From Pseudoxanthomonas sp. X-1 (GTDB lineage Bacteria; Pseudomonadota; Gammaproteobacteria; Xanthomonadales; Xanthomonadaceae): a stretch of 64,000 nucleotides of DNA. Shown in pieces: positions 43,871 through 52,092 of the stretch. The notes under the pieces were generated by a model. That model had not been told where the DNA came from. It did no database searches and was given only the letters and a program-made list of their open reading frames with translations. Numbering within the stretch: the first letter of the stretch is position 1; every line of letters starts with the position of its first letter. The stretch spans positions 1,090,001 through 1,154,000 of the forward strand of contig NZ_CP083376.1 of assembly GCF_020042665.1 (NCBI RefSeq), given 5' to 3'. The translations under genes and the position numbers were made by a program.

Positions 43871-45121
43871 TCACTCCAGGCGCCAGCGGCCGTCCGGGTC
43901 GCGGGGATAGACCTCCACGCGCGCGCCCGTCGGCAGTTCGCCGGCCTCCGGTGCCACGGTCGCCCAGGCGTTGGCCTGCAGCAGGCTGGCGATGCGGAAG
44001 GATTCCTGACCGGCCAGCACGCGCACGCGCAGCGCGCCGTCCGCGTCGTGGCCCACCTGCGCCTTGAGGAAGCCGCGCAGCGCGCCGCGCCCGCGCACCG
44101 GTTCGGCAAGGCGCGCCAGCAGCGGCTGCTCGCGCGGCCTGCCCAGCCAGTGCCGCAGCAGCGGCACGGCGAAGAAGCGGAAGCCCACCACCGTGGCGAC
44201 CGGATTGCCCGGCAGTCCCAGCAGCAGCGAACCCTGCGCCAGGCGCGCGGCCAGCAGCGGCTTGCCGGGGCGGATCGCCACGCCCTGGAACAGCGGCTGC
44301 GCGCCGGCCTTGTCCAGCGCGGCGGGAACGAAGTCGTGCGCCCCGGCCGAGACCGCGCCGGTGGTCAGCACCAGGTCCGCCTCGACCGCGACCTGCGCCA
44401 GTGCGGCGGCGAACTGCGCCGGATCGTCGCCCAGCGTGCGGCAGGCCAGCACCTGCGCCCCGGCCTCGCCCAGCGCGGTCTGCAGGAAGGGCCCGTTGGA
44501 AGCACGGATCTGGCCCGCCTGCAGCGGCGCACGGGCATCGGCGACCAGCTCATCGCCCGTGGACAGGATCGCCACCCGGGGCGCGCGTCTGACCTGGACC
44601 CGCGCGATCCCGGCCGCGGCCAGCAACATCCGCAGCGTCGCATCCACCGGGGTCCCGGCCGCGGCGATGAGGTCGTCGGGCCGCAGGTCGCTGCCGGCGC
44701 GGCGGATGTGGCGCGCCGGTTCGATGTCCTCCAGCACGCGCATGCGCGCGCCGTCCAGGCGCTCGGTGCGCTCGTAGGGCACCACGCTGTCCGCGCCCGG
44801 CGGCAGCGCGGCGCCGGTCATGATTTCCCACGCCGCGGCCGGTACCTGCGGCGCCGCCCCACCGGCGACGATGCGCCCGGCGACGGGCCACACACTGCCG
44901 GCGGTGATGGTCCGGCCGCCGCTGCGCAGCGCATAACCGTCCATGGCGGCGTTGTCGAACGGCGGCAACGGCGTTCGCGCGCGCACCGCCTCGACCAGCA
45001 CGCGTCCGGTCGCATCGTCCGTGGCGCAGGTCTCCAGTGGCAGCGCGCCGGCCTGCGCGAGCAAGCGCGCCAGCGCTGCTTCGTAGGACAGGACGTCGCC
45101 GCCCGCGCAGGGCTCAGCCAT
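43871..45121 (-). CDS. moeA: Molybdopterin molybdenumtransferase
   Basis: Inserts molybdate into adenylylated molybdopterin, the last common step of Mo cofactor synthesis. The 416-residue protein has the MoeA order: linker domain with RTPLPPFDNAAMDGYALR near 50, GEIMTGA-like AWEIMTGAALPPGADSVVPYE, and the catalytic domain with ILSTGDEL, TTGAVSAGAHDFV and LLGLPGNPVATVVGF. Its start overlaps the mobA stop by eight bases, so the two are one operon. It ends 29 bases from the oxidoreductase gene that needs the cofactor. Confidence 0.95.
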   Translation of the reverse strand: MAEPCAGGDVLSYEAALARLLAQAGALPLETCATDDATGRVLVEAVRARTPLPPFDNAAMDGYALRSGGRTITAGSVWPVAGRIVAGGAAPQVPAAAWEIMTGAALPPGADSVVPYERTERLDGARMRVLEDIEPARHIRRAGSDLRPDDLIAAAGTPVDATLRMLLAAAGIARVQVRRAPRVAILSTGDELVADARAPLQAGQIRASNGPFLQTALGEAGAQVLACRTLGDDPAQFAAALAQVAVEADLVLTTGAVSAGAHDFVPAALDKAGAQPLFQGVAIRPGKPLLAARLAQGSLLLGLPGNPVATVVGFRFFAVPLLRHWLGRPREQPLLARLAEPVRGRGALRGFLKAQVGHDADGALRVRVLAGQESFRIASLLQANAWATVAPEAGELPTGARVEVYPRDPDGRWRLE

Positions 45122-45734
45122 GCCGTATCCCCCCGCGCAGCCGCGCCAGGTCGTCGGGCGTGTTGGCGTTGTCCAGCACATGCGGCGCCGGCAGGTCGAG
45201 CAGGCGCACCGCGTCAGCGTCCAGCGCGCGGCGCGGGCTGAACCGCCCGGCATCGACCTGCGCCCGCAGGCGGCGCAGGGCCGCCGGCTCCCAGATCGCG
45301 CACAGCGGTTCGGGCAGCGCATCGCGGGCGCCACGAAACGCCACCGCGTCGAACTGCGGGGCGCGACCCGCGATCAGGCAGTCCAGGGCGGCCGCATCCA
45401 GGTTCGGCAGATCGCAGGCGATGGCGAGCCACGCCGCCTCCGGCGCATGCGCATGCGCGGCAAGCAGTCCGGAAGCCGGACCGATGTCATCGCGCAGGTC
45501 GACCAGCCGGGGAAATGCCGCACGCAGCGGTTCGTCCCGCTGGTCCGGACGCACCGAGACGAAACAGGCCTCCACGCGCGGCGCCAGCAGTGCGAATGCC
45601 ACCGCCAGCTGCGGCTGCGCGTCGTATACCAGCGCCGCCTTGTCGCGCCCCATGCGCCGGCTCGCGCCGCCGGCCAGCACCAGCCCATGCAGCGCTGGCA
45701 GGACGGCATTCGAAGGCGGCGGTTCGGCGATCAT
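45114..45734 (-). CDS. mobA: Molybdenum cofactor guanylyltransferase
   Basis: Adds GMP to Mo-molybdopterin to give the bis-MGD cofactor used by DMSO-reductase-family enzymes such as the neighbour at 41545. A 206-residue nucleotidyltransferase with the signature LVLAGGASRRMGRDKAALVY at residues 18-37 and the metal-site region WLAIACDLPNLD. The length is normal. The start at 45734 lies upstream of moeA in a two-gene minus-strand operon. Confidence 0.94.
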   Translation of the reverse strand: MIAEPPPSNAVLPALHGLVLAGGASRRMGRDKAALVYDAQPQLAVAFALLAPRVEACFVSVRPDQRDEPLRAAFPRLVDLRDDIGPASGLLAAHAHAPEAAWLAIACDLPNLDAAALDCLIAGRAPQFDAVAFRGARDALPEPLCAIWEPAALRRLRAQVDAGRFSPRRALDADAVRLLDLPAPHVLDNANTPDDLARLRGGIRHG

Positions 45735-45799
45735 CGGCCTCGATGATAGCGCCGGGCCCTGGAGGCCCCATGCGCCGAAGTCGCAGGGTGGTGCGGCGG

Positions 45800-46543
45800 T
45801 CAGATCCGCGTGGTGGCGAGGAAGCGCTCGCGGTCTTCCTGGGTGCGGCGGCGGATTTCAGCCAGGGCCTCGTTCTCCGTGGCCTCCAGCATCGATTCAA
45901 ACAGGCGCTGGAAGTGATTGCGCATCGCGCCGCGCGCCGCAGCCGGGTCGCGCGCCCGCAGGGCATCGAGGATGGCGGTGTGCTCATCGGTCTTGGAGGC
46001 GCCGTCGTCGTGGCAGACGCGGGCATAGGCCTGCTTCACGCGCGGCAGCTCGGTGCGCATGCGCCAGATCTGCTGGATGCAGTACTCCACCACCGGATTG
46101 CCGCAGATGCGGGCGACCGCCAGATGGAAGCGGCGGTCGTGCTCGTCGGCTTCGGCCTCGGTCGCGGTCGGGTCGATCATCGCGGCCAGCAGCACCTCCA
46201 GTTCGGCCACCTCTGCGTCGGTGATGCGGCTGGCGGCAAGGGCCGCCGCCTCGGCCTCGATGAGGATGCGCGCGGCGGTCAGGTCGAAGGCGTTGACGTC
46301 GGGCAGTGCGCCGACCGACGCCGAGGGCTTGGCCCGCACGTAGACGCCCGAGCCGGTCTTGATCGCGATCCAGCCCTGTGCCTCCAGCGCGATCTCCGCC
46401 TCGCGGATGGTGACCCGGCTCACGCCGAAACGTTCGGCCAGGTCGCGCTCGCCCGGCAGGCGCGAGCCCGGGGGGAATTCGCCGGCATCGATCAGTTTGA
46501 GGATCTCGGCGGCGATGGACTGGTAGAGGCGGTTCTCCGACAT
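45800..46543 (-). CDS. GntR/FadR-family regulator of the alginate locus
   Basis: A 247-residue regulator with a winged helix-turn-helix (FPPGSRLPGERDLAERFGVSRVTIREAEIALEAQGW, residues about 22-58) and an FCD ligand domain with metal-site histidines (EHDRRFHLAVARICGN, TDEHTAILDAL, AMRNHF). The likeness is to UxuR/ExuR, which bind hexuronate derivatives. It follows the alginate TonB receptor on the same strand, separated by a terminator. Repeats of the type AATTGG...CCAATT in the receptor/lyase promoter (49677-49814) suit this family, whose operators contain ATTGGTATACCAAT. Probable repressor released by an alginate breakdown product. Confidence 0.88.
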   Translation of the reverse strand: MSENRLYQSIAAEILKLIDAGEFPPGSRLPGERDLAERFGVSRVTIREAEIALEAQGWIAIKTGSGVYVRAKPSASVGALPDVNAFDLTAARILIEAEAAALAASRITDAEVAELEVLLAAMIDPTATEAEADEHDRRFHLAVARICGNPVVEYCIQQIWRMRTELPRVKQAYARVCHDDGASKTDEHTAILDALRARDPAAARGAMRNHFQRLFESMLEATENEALAEIRRRTQEDRERFLATTRI

Positions 46544-46603
46544 GCGTAAGACCTGCTGGCTTGGCGTGCGCTCCGGGGATTTGGTCCGGACCTGCGGCTC
46601 AAT

Positions 46604-46633
46604 CAAAACGGCGCGGCCCGCCGAGGCCGCGCC
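46604..46633 (-). terminator. Rho-independent terminator after the alginate TonB receptor
   Basis: On the minus strand GGCGCGGCC pairs with GGCCGCGCC (46625-46633 with 46610-46618) and is followed by GTTTTGATT. It lies eight bases after the receptor stop and separates it from the GntR regulator gene. Confidence 0.88.
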
Positions 46634-46640
46634 GCTGATA

Positions 46641-49604
46641 TCAGAAACGATATCGTACACCGAGATAGGCACGGCGCCCGTAGCTGACGTATTCGCGGAA
46701 GTTGCCGTAGGCCGGCTGGTAGGCCACCCGCGGCTCATTGGTCAGGTTGGTCAGCTCAAGCGACATGGACAGGTGCTTGTCGAAGCGATAGCTGGCCCGG
46801 AAGTCGACGCTGGTGTTGTCCCCGTAGTAGCGGTTCTGTTGCGCCGTGTTGCCGGTGAAGTCCTGGTAGTAGTGCGAGCGGAACTTGGCGATCGCCTGCA
46901 TGTCGAACTTGCCCAGGTCCCAGTACAGCGAGCCGGACAGCACGTGGCGCGAATAGCCGCTCAGGCCGGCCGGGACGACGATGGCCGGGGTGACCGCGCC
47001 GGTGGTGGCATCGACCTGTTCGCCCAGGCGCGGGTCCTGGGTGGTGTAGTCGGCGTCGGCGTAGTTGTAGCTGAGCTTGAAGCCGAGTCCGTCGAACGGC
47101 TTGGGCAGGTAGGAGAGCCGGTGCGATGCGGTCAGCTCGAACCCGGTCAACGTGCTGCTCTGGTCGGTGGTGACCTGGCGCGCGACCGGCACGGTCACGT
47201 CCTGGTCGTTGACGGTGAAGGTCTCATCGAAGATCTGGGTCTCGGTGCCGCCGTTGAACTGCTTCCAGTACAGCGCGCCGGCCAGGATGGTGTCCGCGTT
47301 CGGATACCACTCCAGCGACACGTCGCCGTTCCATGACATCAGCGGCTTGGCGTCCGGATTGCCGGTGGCCTGCACGTTGCTCAGCGCCTCCTCCAGGCTG
47401 CCGTAGGCGGCCGTGGCGCTCGTGTTGAAGTCGCGACCCGAACCCAGCGCGGCGATGTCCGGGCGGGCCATCGCGCGATACGCGCCCACGCGCAGCAGCA
47501 GGTCGTCGCGCAGCTCGAAGGCCGCATTGACGCTGGGCAGCAGCCGGTCGTTGCCGGCCTTGGTCACCAGCCTGTCGTAGTTTCCGTTGGCGACGATGTT
47601 GTAGGTGCCGTCGTCGTTCCGGGTCACGTCCAGCGCCGGGCGCACGCCGGCCGAACGCACGTCGGTCTTGATCCAGCGCACCCCCGCGTTGCCGGAGTAG
47701 GGCACGCCGAACAGCTCGCTGCGGAACTCGCCCATCGCATACAGCGCCCGGGTCTTCTCGGTGATGCCGACGTTGTTGGGATCCTGGTAATCCGGATCCA
47801 CGCCGGTGTCGAAGGTGCTGCGGAAGGCCTGGTAGGCGCAGGCCGGGTCGAAGTAGGCCCAGCTGGAAATCGTGTTGCCGCCGGCATCGTCCATGAAGTC
47901 CGCCTGCGGAAACTCCGCGCGGCACGCCTGGTTGGCGGCGACGATGAGCGCCTTCTGCGCGGCATTGTTGGTCGCGTAGTCGGTCTGCAGGGTCTGGTCG
48001 AAATAGGCGTAGTCGGTCTGGCTGGTGCGTCCACCGAACTTGACCTTGGTCAGGAAGCCGCCTTCCGGCAGGTAGCTGACGTCCAGGCGACCCGAGCGGA
48101 TCTTGTGGTCGTTCTGCTCCTCCTCCGAGGTCACGCGCGCCGCGCCGGAATAGGCGTTGTAGTCGTAGCGGTCGAACAGCGGGTCCAGCGCGATCGACGG
48201 CACGTCGCCATCCCAGTCCCAGGCATAGTTGACGTAGCCGGTGGTGCCGCTGGAAATGCCTGGCACGATGGTGCCATCGATGCCGGTACGGTTGGCGCGG
48301 AAACGCACCACGCGCTGGGTATCGGTCCGCGTGGTGTGCGAATAGGCCAGGTCGGCATCGATTTCCCAGGCGGCGCTGGGACGCAGGATCAGGTTGATGC
48401 CGCCGCCGGTGTATTCCTCGTTGCGGTCGTACAGCGTCGAACTGGTGTCGATGGAGCTGCTGCCGGTGAGATGGCGCACGATGCCGTCGTCGGTCGCCTC
48501 GACGTTGCGGATGTTGCGATTGGCATTGGACAGCGAGAAGTCCGAGCGGCTTTCGTGCCAGTTGCGATCGGTGTGCTGGTAGTCGACATTGAGCTCGACC
48601 ACCTCGTTGGGCTTCCACTGGATGGCGGCGAACTCGCTCTGACGATCGTTGCGCTCCTGCTTGAGCCGGTAGATGCGGCTGCTCGGCACCAGGTAGTACG
48701 GCGTGCCGTGGTCGATGGCGGTGGCGCCCGGCTCGACGCAATTGCCGGTGGTCGTGGCGTAGCCGCAGGCGTACCAGGTCGAACCGCTGGTGATGCTTTC
48801 CTCCGGATCGGTGCCTTCCAGCTTCTGGTAGCCCAGCGATACGCCGAGCTTGCCGCCGTTGTCGAACTCGAACTGGTCGATGTAGCTGCCGGTGGCGCGG
48901 TAGCCGATGCCGTCCTTGTCCTTGTATTTGTTGTCGTACTCGGCCCAGCTGCCCTTGCCCTCCAGTTGGATGGCGCGCTTGCCGTAATCCAGCGGCTTGA
49001 CCGTCTCGAGCCCGATGCTGCCGGCCACGCCGCCTTCGATCAGGTCGGCGCGCTGGGTCTTGTAGATCGCCACCGTGTTGATCAGTTCGCTGGGGAACAT
49101 GTTGAAGTTCACCGAGCGGTCGCCACTGCCGTTGGTGATCTCACGGCCGTTGAAGGTGGTGTTGCTGAGGAACGCGCCCAGGCCGCGGATCGAGATTTCC
49201 GAAGCGCCGGTCTTGTCGCGGGTGGAGCCGGCGCCGGTCAGCGTCTCGATGGCATCGGCCAGCGAGGCGGCCGGCAGGTCGCCGATATCCTGGGCCGAGA
49301 GCACGTCGGAGATCACCGTGTCGTCGCGCTTCTTGTCGATCGAGGACTGGATCGAGGCGCGGATGCCGGTGACCTTGACCTGGTCCAGCGTGGTCGCGGT
49401 GCTGCCGTCGGCCTGCGCGGGATCCGTGGCCTGCGGCGCGCCTGTCGACGTGGTCGTGCCGGGCGGCTGCGCGTGAGGGGCCGCCGTGGTGGTCTGGGCC
49501 ACGACCGGACCTGTCGCACCGGCAAACAGGACGGTCAGTAGTGCTGTGCGCAGCGCGCTTGGACGGAGCGGCCCGGTGGCGGGGCTTCCGATGGGGTGAC
49601 GCAT
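46641..49604 (-). CDS. TonB-dependent receptor of the alginate locus
   Basis: A 987-residue outer membrane receptor that probably imports alginate oligosaccharides. Parts: signal peptide (LRTALLTVLFAGATGPVVAQ), Thr/Ala/Pro-rich spacer, TonB-box region DQVKVTGIRASIQSSIDKKR, plug with SDVLSAQDIGDLPAASLADAIETL and EISIRGLGAFLSNTTFNGREI, and a long barrel ending YLGVRYRF. The start at 49604 is chosen for the GGGAGGAG site; an in-frame ATG further up lacks one. It is divergent from the PL6/PL17 lyase operon and shares the inverted repeats at 49677-49814. Confidence 0.93.
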   Translation of the reverse strand: MRHPIGSPATGPLRPSALRTALLTVLFAGATGPVVAQTTTAAPHAQPPGTTTSTGAPQATDPAQADGSTATTLDQVKVTGIRASIQSSIDKKRDDTVISDVLSAQDIGDLPAASLADAIETLTGAGSTRDKTGASEISIRGLGAFLSNTTFNGREITNGSGDRSVNFNMFPSELINTVAIYKTQRADLIEGGVAGSIGLETVKPLDYGKRAIQLEGKGSWAEYDNKYKDKDGIGYRATGSYIDQFEFDNGGKLGVSLGYQKLEGTDPEESITSGSTWYACGYATTTGNCVEPGATAIDHGTPYYLVPSSRIYRLKQERNDRQSEFAAIQWKPNEVVELNVDYQHTDRNWHESRSDFSLSNANRNIRNVEATDDGIVRHLTGSSSIDTSSTLYDRNEEYTGGGINLILRPSAAWEIDADLAYSHTTRTDTQRVVRFRANRTGIDGTIVPGISSGTTGYVNYAWDWDGDVPSIALDPLFDRYDYNAYSGAARVTSEEEQNDHKIRSGRLDVSYLPEGGFLTKVKFGGRTSQTDYAYFDQTLQTDYATNNAAQKALIVAANQACRAEFPQADFMDDAGGNTISSWAYFDPACAYQAFRSTFDTGVDPDYQDPNNVGITEKTRALYAMGEFRSELFGVPYSGNAGVRWIKTDVRSAGVRPALDVTRNDDGTYNIVANGNYDRLVTKAGNDRLLPSVNAAFELRDDLLLRVGAYRAMARPDIAALGSGRDFNTSATAAYGSLEEALSNVQATGNPDAKPLMSWNGDVSLEWYPNADTILAGALYWKQFNGGTETQIFDETFTVNDQDVTVPVARQVTTDQSSTLTGFELTASHRLSYLPKPFDGLGFKLSYNYADADYTTQDPRLGEQVDATTGAVTPAIVVPAGLSGYSRHVLSGSLYWDLGKFDMQAIAKFRSHYYQDFTGNTAQQNRYYGDNTSVDFRASYRFDKHLSMSLELTNLTNEPRVAYQPAYGNFREYVSYGRRAYLGVRYRF

Positions 49605-49676
49605 GGTGATCTCCTCCCGAGTGATGCCCGATCTGCACCGGACCGGCCGGCAGATTTCCCGGGCCATCGACGGATG

Positions 49677-49814
49677 TCAACCAATTGGTCTGAACTTCTA
49701 CTAAGGTCTATTGGCTAGGCCAATTATCGAGGCTGTTATGCTGCTACTGCAGCACAGAATCGCGCCAATAACGTTTTCCAGTTAGCCTAAAGTTGGACTG
49801 GCAAATTGGTTGAC
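49677..49814. promoter_or_regulatory. Divergent alginate promoter with UxuR/ExuR-like inverted repeats
   Basis: GTCAACCAATT at 49677-49687 is the exact reverse complement of AATTGGTTGAC at 49804-49814. Between them lie ACCAATTGGT (49680-49689, perfect palindrome) and ATTGGC-TAG-GCCAAT (49710-49724, perfect arms). The region is AT-richer than its flanks and holds the two back-to-back promoters. The ATTGG/CCAAT units fit a FadR/UxuR-type GntR regulator such as the one at 45800. Confidence 0.75.
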
Positions 49815-49884
49815 GGGTCGCATCCGGCTGTTACCATCGCCGCCACTGACAGCACCGGAGGGGCGCTGTACGGGAGGAGGGTGC

Positions 49885-52092
49885 ATGCGGTTGCAGGCGG
49901 CTTGCGTAGTCGTAGGGATGGGGTGGCTCGGCGGATGGCCCGCCGCGGCGGCCGACGCCGCGCGCACGCATCTGGTCCACGACCAGGCCGAATACAGCGC
50001 CGCGACAACCGACCTGCGGCCGGGCGATACGGTGGTGCTGGCCGACGGGGTTTGGCACGACGCGCGCCTGCTCTTCAGGGCGAACGGCCGCCCCGGCCGG
50101 CCGGTGCGCCTGACCGCGCAGACACCGGGCAAGGTGGTCCTCAGTGGCCAGTCGGACCTGCGCCTGGCCGGCGACTACCTGGAAGTCTCCAACCTGGTGT
50201 TCCGCGACGGCTGGGCACCGGGTGGCGAGGCGCTGTCCTTCCGCGCCTCGCGCAGCGAGCGCGCCAACCACAGCCGCGTGACCGGCGTGGTGATCGATGG
50301 CTACAACAAGCCGGACCGCAGTACCTCCGATCACTGGGTGGCGCTCTATGGCCACGACAACCGCTTCGATCACGCGCAGCTGCTGGGCAAGACCAACCGC
50401 GGCGCCACGCTGGTGGTGGTGCGCGATGAGGAGCAGGGCCTGGACAACCGCCATCGCATCGACCACAACTGGTTCGGCCCGCGACCCAACCTGGGGTCCA
50501 ACGGCGGCGAGACCATCCGCGTCGGCACCAGCCACGACTCGCTGAGCGATTCGCATACGGTGGTCGAGGACAACTGGTTCGAAGGCTGCGATGGCGAGGT
50601 GGAGATCGTCTCCAACAAATCCGGCGGCAATGTCTATCGCGGCAACGTGTTCCATCGCTCGCGTGGCTCGATGGTGCTGCGCCATGGCGGCGGCAACCTG
50701 GTCGAGCGCAATGTGTTTCTGGGCGGCGGCAAGCCCCATACCGGCGGCGTGCGCGTCATCAACGCGCGCCAGACCATCCGCGAGAACTACTTCGAAGAAC
50801 TGGACGGGCAGGACTTCGCCGCGGCCCTGAGCGTGATGTACGGCACGGCCGATGCGCCGAAGAACCGCTATGCCCAGGTCGACCATGCGGTGATCGAGCG
50901 CAACACCTGGATTGCGCCGCGCCAGCTGCTGCTGGGCGCGGGCAAGGACGATGAGCGCAATGCCGCGCCGAAGGACAGCCGCTTCACCCGCAACCTGATC
51001 GTCGGCGGCAAGGCCGATCCGCTGGTGGTACAGGGCGATCTCGGCGGCATCGCATTCGCCGGCAACGTGCAGCATCCGGCGGTCTCTCCCGGTTTCCCCG
51101 GCGGCGTGGACGCGCGTGATGTGACGCTGCAGCGCGCCGCGACCGGCCTGCTGGTGCCGGCCACGCCCCTGCAGGACATCGGCGCCCCGATCGACCTGAC
51201 GCCGATCGCGCGCGAGGACGTGGGCGTGCGCTGGTATCCGAAGGACGCGGCGCGCGCGACGTTGGAGAGCGGCGCCGTCCGCCAGGTCGCGCCAGGAGAG
51301 GACACGCTGACCCGCGCGGTACGGCGCGCCGCGCCCGGACAGCGCCTGCAGCTGCGCGAGGGACGCTACACGGTCAACGAAACGCTGGCGTTGTCGGTGC
51401 CGGTGACCGTGCAGGGGCCGGCACGCGGCGCGGCCGAGGTGCAGTTCACCCGGCCAGTCCTGTTCGACCTGCGCCCGGGCGGCGCGCTCAGGCTTGCCCG
51501 CCTGACCATCGACGGAGCGCAGGCGCCGGACGAGACCGGCAATGCCGTGGTCCGCATCGCGCCCGGCTCCAGTGCCGCCAACTACAGCGTGATCATCGAA
51601 GACAGCGCGCTGGTGCATCTGGACGGCAATCGCGGCTTCGACGTGATCGTGGCCGGCAAGGGCACGATGGCCGACCTGATCGCGCTGCGTCGGGTCCAGG
51701 CGAGCGATGTCAGCGGACACGTCGTGTCGGCCGCCGCCGAGACCGACGATGGCGGCACCTACAACGCCGAGCGCGTGGAGATTATCGATTCGCAGTTCAG
51801 CCGCATCGGCGCGGCGGTCGTCGATCTGTACCGCGGCGGCACCGATGAAAGCACGTTCGGCCCGGTGCTGGAGGTGCGCGAATCGCGTTTCGAGGGCGCC
51901 GGTGCGCAAGGCGATGCCAGCCTGCGGCTGCACGGCGTGCAGCGCGTGCAGCTGGTCGGAAATACCTTCCGTGACAGCGCCCCGGTGCGCTTCACCCACG
52001 CCGTGGGCACGCCAAGTCTGGTGGCCACGCGCAATCAGTTCGTCGGTACGCCGGCGATCCAGTCCGATGTCCCGGTTGAGGCCGCACGATGA
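49885..52092 (+). CDS. PL6 family alginate lyase, exported, two-domain
   Basis: Cleaves alginate by beta-elimination outside the cytoplasm. The 735 residues start with a signal peptide (CVVVGMGWLGGWPAAAADA), then a parallel beta-helix of chondroitinase B type with KTNRGATLVVVRD, NWFGPRPNLGSNGGETIRVGTS and the catalytic Lys245 (VSNKSGG) and Arg266 (MVLRHGGG). Their spacing of 21 equals Lys250/Arg271 in chondroitinase B. A second, shorter beta-helix fills residues about 460-735, as in two-domain PL6 enzymes like AlyGC. GGGAGGAGGG precedes ATG 49885. The PL17 gene overlaps by four bases. Confidence 0.93.
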   Translation: MRLQAACVVVGMGWLGGWPAAAADAARTHLVHDQAEYSAATTDLRPGDTVVLADGVWHDARLLFRANGRPGRPVRLTAQTPGKVVLSGQSDLRLAGDYLEVSNLVFRDGWAPGGEALSFRASRSERANHSRVTGVVIDGYNKPDRSTSDHWVALYGHDNRFDHAQLLGKTNRGATLVVVRDEEQGLDNRHRIDHNWFGPRPNLGSNGGETIRVGTSHDSLSDSHTVVEDNWFEGCDGEVEIVSNKSGGNVYRGNVFHRSRGSMVLRHGGGNLVERNVFLGGGKPHTGGVRVINARQTIRENYFEELDGQDFAAALSVMYGTADAPKNRYAQVDHAVIERNTWIAPRQLLLGAGKDDERNAAPKDSRFTRNLIVGGKADPLVVQGDLGGIAFAGNVQHPAVSPGFPGGVDARDVTLQRAATGLLVPATPLQDIGAPIDLTPIAREDVGVRWYPKDAARATLESGAVRQVAPGEDTLTRAVRRAAPGQRLQLREGRYTVNETLALSVPVTVQGPARGAAEVQFTRPVLFDLRPGGALRLARLTIDGAQAPDETGNAVVRIAPGSSAANYSVIIEDSALVHLDGNRGFDVIVAGKGTMADLIALRRVQASDVSGHVVSAAAETDDGGTYNAERVEIIDSQFSRIGAAVVDLYRGGTDESTFGPVLEVRESRFEGAGAQGDASLRLHGVQRVQLVGNTFRDSAPVRFTHAVGTPSLVATRNQFVGTPAIQSDVPVEAAR

